Positions 55,076-63,744 are shown, numbered from the stretch's first letter. The stretch: 64,000 nt of DNA from Flavobacterium hiemivividum (GCF_004349145.1 NZ_SMFO01000003.1:234258-298257); one strand, 5' to 3'. Notes: generated from the sequence alone by a model not told the origin. Made by a program: numbers and translations.

Positions 55076-56212
55076 ATGAAATTAGATAGAAAAGAAATTC
55101 TTAAAGCTTTAGAAACAATTACTATTGCTGGAGAAGGAAAGAATATGGTGGAAAGCGGAGCGGTTGCAAATGTAGTCACTTTTGGAGATGAGGTTGTAGT
55201 TGATTTAGTATTGCATACACCGGCGATGCACATCAAGAAACGAGCAGAAGACGATATCAAGAAAACGATTCACGAATTGGTTTCTCCAGAAGCTAAAGTT
55301 AAAGTAAATACTAAAGTGGAAGCTGCTGTAGCTGAAAATCCAAATCAAATTAAAGGAAAAGCTATTCCTGGAATAAAAAATATAATCGCTGTTGCCTCAG
55401 GTAAAGGGGGAGTAGGGAAATCTACAGTTACTGCAAATCTAGCGGTAACATTGGCTAAGATGGGATTCAGTGTTGGTATTTTAGACGCCGATATCTACGG
55501 TCCTTCAATGCCAATTATGTTTGATGTCGAAAATGAAAAACCTATTTCTGTAGTTATTGACGGTAAATCTAAAATGAAACCGGTGGAGAGCTACGAAGTG
55601 AAAATACTATCGATTGGTTTCTTTACTGCGCCAAGTCAGGCTGTAATCTGGAGAGGGCCAATGGCTTCAAAAGCATTGAACCAAATGATTTTTGATGCTG
55701 ATTGGGGAGAACTAGATTTTATGTTAATCGATTTACCTCCAGGAACTGGAGATATTCACCTTTCTATCGTTCAATCATTGCCAATAACGGGAGTTGTCGT
55801 TGTAAGTACGCCGCAAGCCGTAGCGTTAGCTGATGCCAAGAAAGGAGTTTCTATGTTCATGTCGGAGGCTATAAATGTTCCTGTTTTAGGAATAATCGAA
55901 AACATGGCCTACTTTACACCTGAAGAGTTACCTGAGAACAAGTATTACCTTTTCGGAAAAGAAGGAGCTAAAAACTTAGCGGCAGACTTAGATGTGCCAT
56001 TCTTAGGTGAAATTCCAATTGTGCAATCAATTCGTGAAGCAGGAGATTACGGACGTCCAGCAGCTATGCAAACCGCATCTGCAGTGGAGAACGTTTTTGA
56101 TGAAGTTACCCGCAATGTTGTACAGGAAACGGTAAAACGAAATGAAAATTTACCTGCTTCAGAGGTCGTTAAGATCACTACAATGGCAGGCTGTTCAGCA
56201 GTTAAAAAATAA
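55076..56212 (+). CDS. mrp: Mrp/ApbC-family P-loop ATPase, Fe-S cluster carrier
   Basis: This 378-residue cytoplasmic protein has an N-terminal MIP18/DUF59 domain (ILKALETITIAG...) and an NTPase domain with the deviant Walker A GKGGVGKSTVTANLAV, DADIYGPSMPIMF, DLPPGTGDIHLS and VSTPQAVALADAKKG. Members bind and transfer Fe-S clusters. The NifU-domain gene 45 bp downstream and the 2Fe-2S ferredoxin gene beyond it make an Fe-S theme. Confidence 0.94.
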   Translation: MKLDRKEILKALETITIAGEGKNMVESGAVANVVTFGDEVVVDLVLHTPAMHIKKRAEDDIKKTIHELVSPEAKVKVNTKVEAAVAENPNQIKGKAIPGIKNIIAVASGKGGVGKSTVTANLAVTLAKMGFSVGILDADIYGPSMPIMFDVENEKPISVVIDGKSKMKPVESYEVKILSIGFFTAPSQAVIWRGPMASKALNQMIFDADWGELDFMLIDLPPGTGDIHLSIVQSLPITGVVVVSTPQAVALADAKKGVSMFMSEAINVPVLGIIENMAYFTPEELPENKYYLFGKEGAKNLAADLDVPFLGEIPIVQSIREAGDYGRPAAMQTASAVENVFDEVTRNVVQETVKRNENLPASEVVKITTMAGCSAVKK

Positions 56213-56257
56213 CATTAGATTAAATATACTGCTTTTTATATTTTTAAATAAAGTAAA

Positions 56258-56497
56258 ATGACAATAGAAGAATTAACAACAGAAGTTCAAAAAGCACTTG
56301 AGGAAATCAGACCTTTTTTGAAGTCAGACGGTGGAGATATTACTTTAATTTCAATTGAAGAAGGGAAGCATGTCAAAGTGAGGCTGGAGGGCGCTTGCAC
56401 CAGTTGTAGTGTGAACCAAATGACATTGAGAGCTGGAGTGGAAACGACTATTAAAAAGTTTGCTCCACAAATAGAAACTGTTGTGAACATCTTGTAA
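56258..56497 (+). CDS. NifU C-terminal-domain Fe-S scaffold protein
   Basis: This 79-residue protein is a stand-alone NifU/Nfu domain (VQKALEEIRPFLKSDGGDITLISIEEGKHVKVRLEGACTSC...), with the CxxC pair in ACTSC that holds an Fe-S cluster between two subunits. It follows mrp by 45 bp and probably works with it in cluster assembly or transfer. Confidence 0.93.
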   Translation: MTIEELTTEVQKALEEIRPFLKSDGGDITLISIEEGKHVKVRLEGACTSCSVNQMTLRAGVETTIKKFAPQIETVVNIL

Positions 56498-56600
56498 ATA
56501 CTTTTGGTGTGACTTTTATAAGATAAATTGAGGATTGTTTTTTTTAACATGTAGCCAATGGCTGTGCTCTTTTTAATTTTAAAACGCGGTCAATTAAAAA

Positions 56601-56638
56601 TCAATATCAAAAGGCAATATCAAAAGGCAATTTCAAAA
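56601..56638. repeat. Three tandem copies of a 13-bp unit
   Basis: The unit (GG)CAATATCAAAA is repeated almost perfectly three times, the last with one change (CAATTTCAAAA), in the 218-bp spacer between the NifU-domain and ferredoxin genes. Confidence 0.6.
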
Positions 56639-56715
56639 AACATTAATTGTTAATAAAGTATCTCAAAGATTACAACGGTAGGTTGTACTATGTGTGCTGA
56701 AAACTGAAAACTGAA

Positions 56716-57033
56716 ATGGACGTATTAATAAAAATTAAGGACAGAGAAGGAGTAGTACATGAACTGCAAGCGCCCACAGATATGGCCATGAACATCATGG
56801 AGCTGTGTAAAGCGTATGAACTTCCTGTGGAAGGAACATGCGGTGGAATGGCAATGTGCGCTTCTTGTCAATGTTATGTTCTTAATGATGTGTCGTTACC
56901 TGAAATGGGAGACGATGAAGAGGCGATGCTCTCAGAGGCATTTTATGTTAAGACAAATAGTCGTTTGGGATGCCAAATCCCAATTACTGAAAGTTTAGAA
57001 GGATTAGAGTTAGAACTGGCTCCAGAGAATTAA
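56716..57033 (+). CDS. 2Fe-2S ferredoxin (adrenodoxin type)
   Basis: This 105-residue electron carrier has four cluster cysteines in GTCGGMAMCASCQCYV and LGCQIPI (C-x5-C-x2-C then C). The acidic block LPEMGDDEEAML is typical of adrenodoxin-like proteins. The start codon is directly preceded by repeated ctgaaaa words. It shares a bidirectional terminator with the convergent SGNH gene. Confidence 0.93.
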   Translation: MDVLIKIKDREGVVHELQAPTDMAMNIMELCKAYELPVEGTCGGMAMCASCQCYVLNDVSLPEMGDDEEAMLSEAFYVKTNSRLGCQIPITESLEGLELELAPEN

Positions 57034-57039
57034 ATACAA

Positions 57040-57068
57040 AGCGTCACAATTAAATGTGGCGCTTTTTT
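57040..57068 (+). terminator. Intrinsic terminator between ferredoxin and SGNH genes
   Basis: AGCGTCACA (57040-57048) and TGTGGCGCT (57055-57063) form a 9-bp stem with one wobble, followed by a T run; an A-rich stretch on the other side gives partial function for the minus strand. The T run overlaps the end of the SGNH gene. Confidence 0.8.
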
Positions 57069-57840
57069 ATTTATTAAGCGATGCAGCAGCTTTGGGAGCG
57101 ATTCTTTCCACAAATAAGCGATAGGCCTCTTCAGAAGGATGCAAGCCATCATTTGTTACTAAACTCTTATTTGTAAGTCCTTTTCGTGTGATATCGGTGA
57201 TATTTATAAATCGAATATTACGCGCTTCGCAGTAGTTTTTGGCGAAAGTATTATAGTTATCGATTTCTGCTGAAATAGTAGCAGGAGAACTGGAACCTTG
57301 GCCAAACGGTGTATAAGCATAATCCGGAATCGAAACTACGATGAGGTTTGTTTTATTTCCTTTTGCAAGTGCAATACTTTTATTGACTAATTCAGGGAAT
57401 TCTTTTTCGAATAAAGAAAAAGGTCTACGTTGGTATTGATTGTTAACCCCAATTAATAGGGTAACTAAATCATAGTCTGATATTAAATTCTGACTGTTAA
57501 TCGCCGAAATTAAATCACTAGTTGTCCATCCTGTTTGTGCAATAATTTTTAGGGAGAAACTATTTTTTGTATTCGTGTTTTCTAAACTTTGTTGCAACTG
57601 CACTGGAAACCGACAGCTTTGGCAAACACTTTGTCCAATAGTATAGCTGTCGCCAAGCGCTAAATAGCGTATTTGGTTGTCTCTGGTTTGTATCATCGGA
57701 ATCGCTTCGGGAGCAGAATCGGTAGTGCTTTGCTGGCTAGTTGGTGGGACTACAGTTGCAGTAACTGGACTTTCGGTACTACAACTAACAATAAATACTC
57801 CTAAAATAGCAACTATTGTGATTTTGATTTGGTTTTTCAT
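57067..57840 (-). CDS. SGNH/GDSL hydrolase lipoprotein
   Basis: This 257-residue lipoprotein (lipobox IVSC) has a short Ser/Thr-rich linker and an SGNH domain: YLALGDSYTIG (nucleophile Ser), LLIGVNNQYQ (Gly and Asn blocks) and NDGLHPSEEAY with the Asp-x-x-His. It is a periplasmic or surface esterase of unknown substrate. Confidence 0.88.
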   Translation of the reverse strand: MKNQIKITIVAILGVFIVSCSTESPVTATVVPPTSQQSTTDSAPEAIPMIQTRDNQIRYLALGDSYTIGQSVCQSCRFPVQLQQSLENTNTKNSFSLKIIAQTGWTTSDLISAINSQNLISDYDLVTLLIGVNNQYQRRPFSLFEKEFPELVNKSIALAKGNKTNLIVVSIPDYAYTPFGQGSSSPATISAEIDNYNTFAKNYCEARNIRFINITDITRKGLTNKSLVTNDGLHPSEEAYRLFVERIAPKAAASLNK

Positions 57841-57909
57841 ATCGATATATTATTGGTAATCAATTGTAATAATACGTACGAAAATCCGGAAGCATTGGAT
57901 TGAAAAGGA

Positions 57910-58692
57910 TTACGCCATCTCGACTTTCATCGTAATGATTTCTTCGATAGCATCCCAAAGACCTATTCTTTTGTCTAAAGCCATCACCGATATTTCTTCG
58001 ACCTCTGTCCACTTTTGAGCATCCTCGCCACATAGCTCAGTAATCATCTTCATGGCCATTGGTCCGTGCTCATCAGCATCTAATTCGATATGTCTTTCGA
58101 AGTAATAAATTAATTTACTTAAATCAGTATCAGGAAAATTAGCTTCGAAATTTTTTAGAATTGCTGTAAACATACTCGGAATTAGGTCTTCTCTTCCAAA
58201 GGTGAATGCAGCTGCAATTTCATGTGGTTTCCCTTGTTCGATAACTCTAAAAGTAAAATCTAGAAATGCTTTAATGTTAGAATGTAAATTGCTGGTCTTG
58301 ATAGCAACAAAGATATTTTGTAACGAATTTATTTGGGCGATGAAATTTTCAATCTCTAGGGTGCTTGCGCCACAGTCTTTCATGGCTTCGATGTACATTT
58401 CGTAGTGACTTTGTCTGCGGCCATCAAGTGTCAAATCAGATTCTTCTGCTAATACAATTTCGTTGATTAAGTACCTTGTTTCTGGATTTGCAGTGGCAAA
58501 CCAAGGAGTTATAGTACAGGTTAGCTTAGATTGTAACGCTTTTAGTAAAGACATAAAATCCCAAACGGCAAATACATGGCTTTCTAAGAAAGACTGTAAA
58601 TCTTCGATAGTTTTTACTTTGGCATATAAGGGATGCTGCAACAAGATCTTTTTTTGTGGGTCGATCGCGTTGTTTATGTTTTGAATGTTCAT
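57910..58692 (-). CDS. DUF3050 protein (heme-oxygenase-like fold)
   Basis: This 260-residue helical cytoplasmic protein starts at the ATG at 58692 (MNIQNINNAIDP); the ATG at 58737 adds 15 unrelated residues. The segments HVFAVWDFMSLLKALQ, RYLINEIVLAEESD, AAFTFGREDLIPSMF and YYFERHIELDADEHGPMA match DUF3050, whose His/Glu pattern (E...H...ExD..HG) suggests a metal-bound heme-oxygenase-like enzyme. Function is unknown. Confidence 0.85.
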   Translation of the reverse strand: MNIQNINNAIDPQKKILLQHPLYAKVKTIEDLQSFLESHVFAVWDFMSLLKALQSKLTCTITPWFATANPETRYLINEIVLAEESDLTLDGRRQSHYEMYIEAMKDCGASTLEIENFIAQINSLQNIFVAIKTSNLHSNIKAFLDFTFRVIEQGKPHEIAAAFTFGREDLIPSMFTAILKNFEANFPDTDLSKLIYYFERHIELDADEHGPMAMKMITELCGEDAQKWTEVEEISVMALDKRIGLWDAIEEIITMKVEMA

Positions 58693-58784
58693 CAGATTTG
58701 TTTTTGTGGTAAATATAAAAAAGCTTCTTGTTTCCAAGAAGCTTTTGCAATCAATTTTATAGATACTTTAATAGTCGTTTAATT

Positions 58785-59963
58785 CTATTTAAAAGCAGGA
58801 ATTCCTGTAATATCCATTCCTGTAATTAATAAATGGATGTCGTGGGTTCCTTCATAAGTGATTACGGACTCTAAATTCATCATATGACGCATGATAGAGT
58901 AATCACCGATTATTCCCATTGCTCCTAATATTTGTCTCGCTTCACGAGCGATGTTAATAGCCATGTCTACATTGTTTCTTTTGGCCATAGAAATCTGAGC
59001 CGTTGTTGCTCTTCCTTCGTTTCTCAATACACCTAGTCTCCAAGTCAGTAATTGTGCTTTAGTGATCTCTGTGATCATTTCAGCTAATTTCTTTTGTTGC
59101 AATTGTGTTCCTGCGATTGGTTTGTCAAACTGAATTCGTTCTTTGGCATAGCGAAGTGCAGTGTCATAACAGTCCATTGCAGCTCCTATTGCTCCCCAAG
59201 CAATTCCATAACGTGCCGAATCTAAGCATCCAAGTGGTGCTCCAAGACCAGATTTGTTAGGTAATAAATTTTCTTTTGGGACTTTTACATTGTCAAAGAT
59301 TAATTCTCCTGTTGATGAAGCACGCAGTGACCATTTGTTATGTGTTTCTGGAGTGGTGAAACCTTCCATTCCGCGTTCTACTATAAGTCCGTGAATTCTT
59401 CCGTCTTCATTTTTTGCCCACACCACCGCTATATCTGCAAAAGGAGCGTTTGAGATCCACATTTTGGCACCATTCAGTAAATAATGGTCGCCCATATCTT
59501 TAAAGTTGGTAATCATGCTTCCAGGGTCAGAACCATAGTTAGGTTCTGTCAATCCAAAGCATCCAATGAATTCTCCCGTTGCAAGTTTTGGTAAATATTT
59601 CATGCGTTGATCTTCGTTTCCGTATTTCCAAATAGGGTACATAACCAAAGAAGATTGAACAGAAGAAGTAGAACGTACGCCAGAATCTCCGCGCTCAATT
59701 TCTTGCATGATTAAGCCGTATGAGATTTGGTCTAATCCTGCTCCACCATATTGTTCTGGAATATAGGGGCCAAAACCACCAATTTCAGCCAAACCTTTAA
59801 TAATTTGTTTCGGGAATTCGGCTCGTTGAGCATATTCTTCTATGATAGGAGATACTTCACGTTTTACCCATGCACGAGCAGAATCGCGAACTAATTTATG
59901 TTCGTCTGTTAGTAAATCGTCTAGGTTGTAATAATCAGGTGATTGAAATAAATCTGGTTTCAT
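58785..59963 (-). CDS. gcdH: Glutaryl-CoA dehydrogenase (acyl-CoA dehydrogenase family)
   Basis: This 392-residue flavoenzyme oxidises and decarboxylates glutaryl-CoA to crotonyl-CoA in lysine and tryptophan breakdown. Blocks GIMQEIERGDSGVRS-like (LIMQEIERGDSGVRSTSSVQ), CFGLTEPNYGSDPGSM, WISNAPFADIAVVWAK and ITYEGTHDIH with catalytic Glu371 fit the GCDH branch better than short-chain acyl-CoA dehydrogenases. A TTGG-N20-TAAATTTG promoter-like pair lies at 60063-60094 on the minus strand. Confidence 0.87.
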   Translation of the reverse strand: MKPDLFQSPDYYNLDDLLTDEHKLVRDSARAWVKREVSPIIEEYAQRAEFPKQIIKGLAEIGGFGPYIPEQYGGAGLDQISYGLIMQEIERGDSGVRSTSSVQSSLVMYPIWKYGNEDQRMKYLPKLATGEFIGCFGLTEPNYGSDPGSMITNFKDMGDHYLLNGAKMWISNAPFADIAVVWAKNEDGRIHGLIVERGMEGFTTPETHNKWSLRASSTGELIFDNVKVPKENLLPNKSGLGAPLGCLDSARYGIAWGAIGAAMDCYDTALRYAKERIQFDKPIAGTQLQQKKLAEMITEITKAQLLTWRLGVLRNEGRATTAQISMAKRNNVDMAINIAREARQILGAMGIIGDYSIMRHMMNLESVITYEGTHDIHLLITGMDITGIPAFK

Positions 59964-60062
59964 ATTGAGTCTTTTTATAATAGTATCGCAGTAGGAAAGA
60001 ATTTGTATTCTTCTAGGAGAATAAAATTAAGGTTAATTGCTTGATTGGTTGTTTTTACATCA

Positions 60063-60094
60063 CAAATTTAAACAAAGAAATATAACAAAACCAA
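60063..60094 (-). promoter_or_regulatory. Bacteroidota-type promoter upstream of gcdH
   Basis: Read on the minus strand, TTGG (60091-60094) and TAAATTTG (60063-60070) are 20 bp apart, close to the -33/-7 consensus, about 100 bp before the gcdH start. Confidence 0.45.
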
Positions 60095-60255
60095 TAGTAA
60101 ATGTTATAATTTTAAAATATTTGTAGAAATAGTGAGTGCGATGCGTTTTTGGTGCGATAAGTAATTTGAGCTTCAATTTGATTTTGAAGAAAGAAATTCT
60201 GCGAAGAGGATAAGTATTCTAATGTGCAGTCTTCTTGTCGAAAACGCATTTCAGT

Positions 60256-60963
60256 TTACATTTTCAAATAGAAGTCTTTTGTCAAAGCAATGTAATCGGG
60301 AGTGTAGAGGTGTCTTGCGATTTCGATGATTAAGACATCCGTAGGGACTATTTCAATTGCATTTCGGCTAAAAGCCAATAGACTGCGCTTGATTTCCGTA
60401 GTTGGTGTTCCTTTTACTCGTGTAATTTTTATGGGATATAATTCGTAGTCAAAAGCTAGCGCTAAGAATTTTTCTTCCTCTTTGAATGGAATAATTACAG
60501 AGAAAACACCGTTTTCAGAAAGTAATAAAGCCGCAGCTTCGATCAAATCTTCAAATGGCATAGCGTCTTGAAAGCGAGCTAAATCTCTTTGGTCGCAATC
60601 TGTTTTATAATCTTCAGAATAAAACGGAGGGTTAGAAACGATAAGATCGTATTTGTCTTCCGGTTCTTCAACAAATTCATCTAAGCTGGCATGAAAGCAA
60701 AATAAACGATCGCTCCAAGGGGAGTTTTCAAAATTGTCAACCGCTTGTTCATAAGCGTTTTCGTCAATTTCTAAGGCGTCAATTTGTTCGGCATTACTAC
60801 GTTGTGCTAGCATTAATGCAATTATTCCCGTTCCAGCGCCAATGTCAAGTATGCTAAAGGGATTGTTCTCAATAGAAGTCCAAGCGCCTAATAATACACC
60901 ATCTGTTCCAACTTTCATGGCACACCGATCTTGTTTTATGAGGAATTTTTTAAATTGAAACAA
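60256..60963 (-). CDS. trmN6: tRNA1(Val) (adenine-37-N6)-methyltransferase
   Basis: This 235-residue SAM enzyme (YfiC/TrmN6 family) starts FQFKKFLIKQDRCAMKVGTDGVLLGAW, has SAM motif ILDIGAGTGIIALMLAQ and the N6-adenine MTase motif NPPF (SNPPFYSEDYK). It lies 71 bp after rimM on the same strand, forming a translation-linked run with rpsP and rimM. Confidence 0.93.
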   Translation of the reverse strand: MFQFKKFLIKQDRCAMKVGTDGVLLGAWTSIENNPFSILDIGAGTGIIALMLAQRSNAEQIDALEIDENAYEQAVDNFENSPWSDRLFCFHASLDEFVEEPEDKYDLIVSNPPFYSEDYKTDCDQRDLARFQDAMPFEDLIEAAALLLSENGVFSVIIPFKEEEKFLALAFDYELYPIKITRVKGTPTTEIKRSLLAFSRNAIEIVPTDVLIIEIARHLYTPDYIALTKDFYLKM

Positions 60964-60999
60964 AATGATTGTAGTTTAACAAATTGTGGATGGAAGGAA

Positions 61000-61026
61000 A
61001 CTGATCACTGAAAACTGATCACTGAA
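61000..61026. repeat. Short direct repeat of ctgatcactgaa
   Basis: CTGATCACTGAAAA is followed directly by CTGATCACTGAA in the rimM-trmN6 spacer. TGATCA is itself palindromic. Similar ctgaaaa words precede the ferredoxin gene (56697-56715). Confidence 0.45.
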
Positions 61027-61034
61027 TACTTTCT

Positions 61035-61559
61035 TTATAGGTACATTTCGATTAAACCTTCCGGTAAATCCATGATCACTTTTTTATTTTCGCGGTCAAT
61101 TTTGACAAGGAAATGATCAATCATTGGAATAAGGATTTCTACTTCACCGTTTAATACTTCAAAAAGAGGTTGTGCGGTGGTATCATTTATGGATTCGATT
61201 TTACCAACAACACCTAGGCGTTTGTCTTCAACTTCAAAACCAATAACTTCGTGATAGTAGAATTTGTTACCTGTAAGTTTTGGTAACATCTTTAATGGAA
61301 GATAGATGTCGTTGCCCATAATGGCATCTGCTTCTTCTTCGGTATTCATGTCTTCAAAACGAATTCTTAGGAAATCGTTTTTATGCAAGGAGCTATTTTC
61401 AATAAAAAAAGGAATCAAGTGTTTGTTGCATTCAACAAACACTGATTCCAAGTTTTCGTATAGCTCTGGTTCGTCGGTGTCTAAATAGGCAAGGACTTCC
61501 CCTTTAAAACTAAATTTTTTGGCGATTTTACCTAAATAGAAACAATCTTCTTTACGCAT
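61035..61559 (-). CDS. rimM: Ribosome maturation factor RimM
   Basis: This 174-residue protein assists 30S head assembly and binds S19. It shows YLGKIAKKFSFKGEVLAYLDTDEPELY (RimM N-domain), a PRC-barrel (GFEVEDKRLGVVGKIESIND) and LIPMIDHFLVKIDRENKKVIMDLPEGLIEMYL. It directly follows rpsP (14 bp), the usual Bacteroidota order. Confidence 0.95.
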   Translation of the reverse strand: MRKEDCFYLGKIAKKFSFKGEVLAYLDTDEPELYENLESVFVECNKHLIPFFIENSSLHKNDFLRIRFEDMNTEEEADAIMGNDIYLPLKMLPKLTGNKFYYHEVIGFEVEDKRLGVVGKIESINDTTAQPLFEVLNGEVEILIPMIDHFLVKIDRENKKVIMDLPEGLIEMYL

Positions 61560-61573
61560 CTTCGCTTCTAAAT

Positions 61574-62134
61574 TTATGCTTGAGTTTCTTCGTTGTTTTC
61601 TTCTGCAGCAGGAGTTTCTTCAGTTGAAGCTTCAACTTCAGCAACTTCTTCAGCAGGAGCAGCAGCAGCAATAGCATCCGCTTCAGCTTTAGCTGCAGCA
61701 GCTAAACGTTTTGCGTTTACATCTTGTTCTGCTTTGAAAGCTTTAGCTTTAACATCAGCTTGCGCTTTAGTTAAACCGTCTTTCTTAGCGTCAACTGTTC
61801 CAGTTTTAGCTTCTAACCAAGTAGCTAATTTTGCATCAGCTTGCTCTTGAGTTAAGGCACCTTTACGAATACCACCATCAAGGTGATGTTTCAATAAAGC
61901 TCCTTTGTAAGAAAGAATTGCTTTAGCAGTTTCAGTTGGTTGAGCACCATTGTGCAACCATTTAACTGCACTATCAAGGTTTAAATCGATAGTTGCTGGG
62001 TTAGTGTTAGGATTGTAAGTACCGATTTTCTCTAAGTATTTACCGTCTCTTTTTGAGCGAGCATCAGCTGCTACAACCCAGTAAAAAGGTTTTCCTTTTT
62101 TACCGTGTCTTTGTAATCTAATTTTTACTGACAT
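61574..62134 (-). CDS. rpsP: 30S ribosomal protein S16 with an Ala/Glu-rich tail
   Basis: The first ~85 residues are S16 (MSVKIRLQRHGKKGKPFYWVVAADAR, YLEKIGTYNPN, LHNGAQPTETAKAIL). The protein is 186 residues, about twice the E. coli length, because of an added segment with repeated KADA/AKA words and a tail of Ala and Glu (AAPAEEVAEVEAS...). Such extensions occur in Bacteroidota S16. It heads the rpsP-rimM-trmN6 run. Confidence 0.95.
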   Translation of the reverse strand: MSVKIRLQRHGKKGKPFYWVVAADARSKRDGKYLEKIGTYNPNTNPATIDLNLDSAVKWLHNGAQPTETAKAILSYKGALLKHHLDGGIRKGALTQEQADAKLATWLEAKTGTVDAKKDGLTKAQADVKAKAFKAEQDVNAKRLAAAAKAEADAIAAAAPAEEVAEVEASTEETPAAEENNEETQA

Positions 62135-62183
62135 AATCGTGTGATTAAATTTTGAGGTACTCGACCTCTGTTAATTAAGGGTG

Positions 62184-62214
62184 CAAAGATACATTTTTTA
62201 TTGATAAGTACTAA
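62184..62214 (-). promoter_or_regulatory. Bacteroidota-type promoter of rpsP
   Basis: On the minus strand TTAG (62211-62214) and TATCTTTG (62184-62191) are separated by exactly 19 bp, matching the -33/-7 consensus, about 50 bp before the rpsP start. Confidence 0.7.
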
Positions 62215-62334
62215 TTCGAATTGTATTTTAATGAAGGGTAACGATGTAAGCATAATTTTTGAGTCCATTTTTTGTGTGAAGTGCTGTGTATTAATCATTA
62301 ATAGCTTATTTTTGTTTGTCTAAAAGAAGGTTTT

Positions 62335-62814
62335 ATGAAAAATTTTGTCCTATGCATAGTGGTGCTTTTTTCTATTCTCTCGTGTGAGGAAGATGTTAGT
62401 TTTAATAATCCTTCCGTTCAGGTAACGAAAAATAATGTTTTTTGGAGAGCTTTAGATTCCAAAGCGACATTAGGGTCTAATGGATCTGTAGTAATTGAGG
62501 CTTATACTGGTTATGATATATTGACTTTAAAAACAACTTCTACAACAGTGCAAAGTTACTCTTTGGGCAATAGTAATTCGAAAACTGCTGTTTTTGAAAT
62601 AACAGAAGATACTGGTAAAATTACGTATACAACTGGTATTACTATAGGAGACGGTGAAATTATAATCACTGACTATGATGATGTGAATAAAACGATATCA
62701 GGAACTTTTAAATTTAATGCCGAAAATACAGATAGTAACTCGGCGGGGGAGCCTGTTTTGAATTTTCAGCATGGGGTTTTTTATAAGGTTCCAGTGGAAC
62801 TAACTGCTCCATAA
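62335..62814 (+). CDS. Small flavobacterial lipoprotein, possibly DUF6252
   Basis: This 159-residue lipoprotein (lipobox ILSC) is rich in beta strands (GSVVIEAYTGYDILTLKTTS, YTTGITIGDGEIIITDYDDVNKTISGTFKFNAEN). The ISGTFKFNA block and length recall DUF6252-type flavobacterial lipoproteins. No function is known. It stands alone between rpsP and the RRM protein gene. Confidence 0.75.
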   Translation: MKNFVLCIVVLFSILSCEEDVSFNNPSVQVTKNNVFWRALDSKATLGSNGSVVIEAYTGYDILTLKTTSTTVQSYSLGNSNSKTAVFEITEDTGKITYTTGITIGDGEIIITDYDDVNKTISGTFKFNAENTDSNSAGEPVLNFQHGVFYKVPVELTAP

Positions 62815-62980
62815 GTAGGGTTTGTTTTAGTTTGTCACCAATAAAGTCATTCTTACTTAAATCGAAAGTATCTTGGTGTTAACCACTTGCGTGGAATGTT
62901 TTAGGAGAATCTTTTTGTTTTTTAAATCGTAATAAAAACAGAAATAAGCTAATTTATAGTGTGTTATAAATTAATATAAC

Positions 62981-62988
62981 TATATTTG
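62981..62988 (+). promoter_or_regulatory. -7 box of the RRM-protein gene
   Basis: TATATTTG matches TAnnTTTG and lies 23 bp before the ATG of the RNA-binding protein gene. The -33 element is weak. Confidence 0.5.
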
Positions 62989-63011
62989 TTGCATATTATA
63001 AATAAGTACAT

Positions 63012-63374
63012 ATGAATATTTTTGTTGGAAGCCTTCCATTCAGTATTGAGGAAGCAGATTTAAGAGAGTCTTTCGAGGCTTACGGTGCAGTTGATTCTGT
63101 AAAAATTATTACTGATAAATTTACTGGAAGAAGTAAAGGATTCGGTTTTGTTGAAATGACAAATGATGATGAAGCTCAAAAAGCGATTGATGAATTGAAC
63201 GGTGCAACTGTTCAAGGACGTGCAATTGTAGTTAACAAATCTGAGCCAAAACCAGAAGGAGAAAGAAGAAGTTTTAACAATAACAGTCGTGGTGGAGATT
63301 CACGCGGTGGTTATGGTGGTGGAAACAGCCGTGGTGGAGATAACCGTGGTGGTGGAAACAGAGGAGGATATTAA
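63012..63374 (+). CDS. RRM RNA-binding protein with Gly/Arg-rich tail
   Basis: This 120-residue protein has one RRM: RNP2 IFVGSL at residues 2-7 and RNP1 SKGFGFVEM near residue 40. The tail from about residue 90 is repeated Gly-Gly with Arg, Ser, Asp and Asn (RGG-like), as in the cold-induced RNA-binding proteins of cyanobacteria and Bacteroidota. It likely acts as an RNA chaperone. A strong terminator follows. Confidence 0.94.
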   Translation: MNIFVGSLPFSIEEADLRESFEAYGAVDSVKIITDKFTGRSKGFGFVEMTNDDEAQKAIDELNGATVQGRAIVVNKSEPKPEGERRSFNNNSRGGDSRGGYGGGNSRGGDNRGGGNRGGY

Positions 63375-63391
63375 TATTTTTTTCTACAACT

Positions 63392-63425
63392 ATATAAAAA
63401 GGTGTCAATGTAAATTGACACCTTT
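63392..63425 (+). terminator. Intrinsic terminator after the RRM-protein gene
   Basis: AAAAAGGTGTCAA (63392-63404) pairs perfectly with TTGACACCTTTTT (63411-63423) around TGTAAA and ends in Ts; the A/T symmetry allows function in both directions. Confidence 0.9.
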
Positions 63426-63498
63426 TTTATTTGGTATAATCCGTTTAGAGCGAAAACTATTATGAAAATATCAAGAATGCTTTATTTGAATAATTGTT

Positions 63499-63671
63499 TC
63501 TCAAAGAATGCGCTAAGGGATCACAGAGATCCGCAGAGTTTTATTCTTAGGAATTATAGTATAGCTTGGACGTGCTAATTAATCGTAGAGAATCTCAAAA
63601 TTATTTTACTGTTTAATATTTGGCGTGACTTCGTGATTTCCTTTGCTTGTCTTTGCGAAATAACTTTCTTC
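63499..63671. repeat. Degenerate intergenic inverted-repeat element, copy 3
   Basis: It contains TCACAGAGATCCGCAGAG at the left and GTCTTTGCGAAATAACTTTC at the right, the latter close to CTCTGCGAAATAACTTT of copy 1. The arms are in opposite orientation. It lies next to the IS3-family end. Confidence 0.4.
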
Positions 63672-63706
63672 AAATGTACTAAAAAGAAAAGCTGCCCCGA
63701 GTACAC

Positions 63707-63744
63707 TGCCCCCAAAAAGTTAGACACTATTTGGGGGCATTTTT
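63707..63744 (+). mobile_element. Left end of an IS3-family element with hairpin plus T run
   Basis: TGCCCCCAAA (63707-63716) and TTTGGGGGCA (63730-63739) form a perfect 10-bp stem with a 13-nt loop, followed by TTTTT. The outer sequence TGCCCCCAAAAAGTTAGACA is typical of IS3-group terminal repeats. The hairpin stands directly before the transposase start, so it may stop transcription entering from flanking DNA. Confidence 0.75.

Noticed and set aside
61593..61850. Plus-strand Ala/Ser-rich 85-codon frame
   Set aside because: Antisense shadow of the Ala/Glu-rich end of rpsP.
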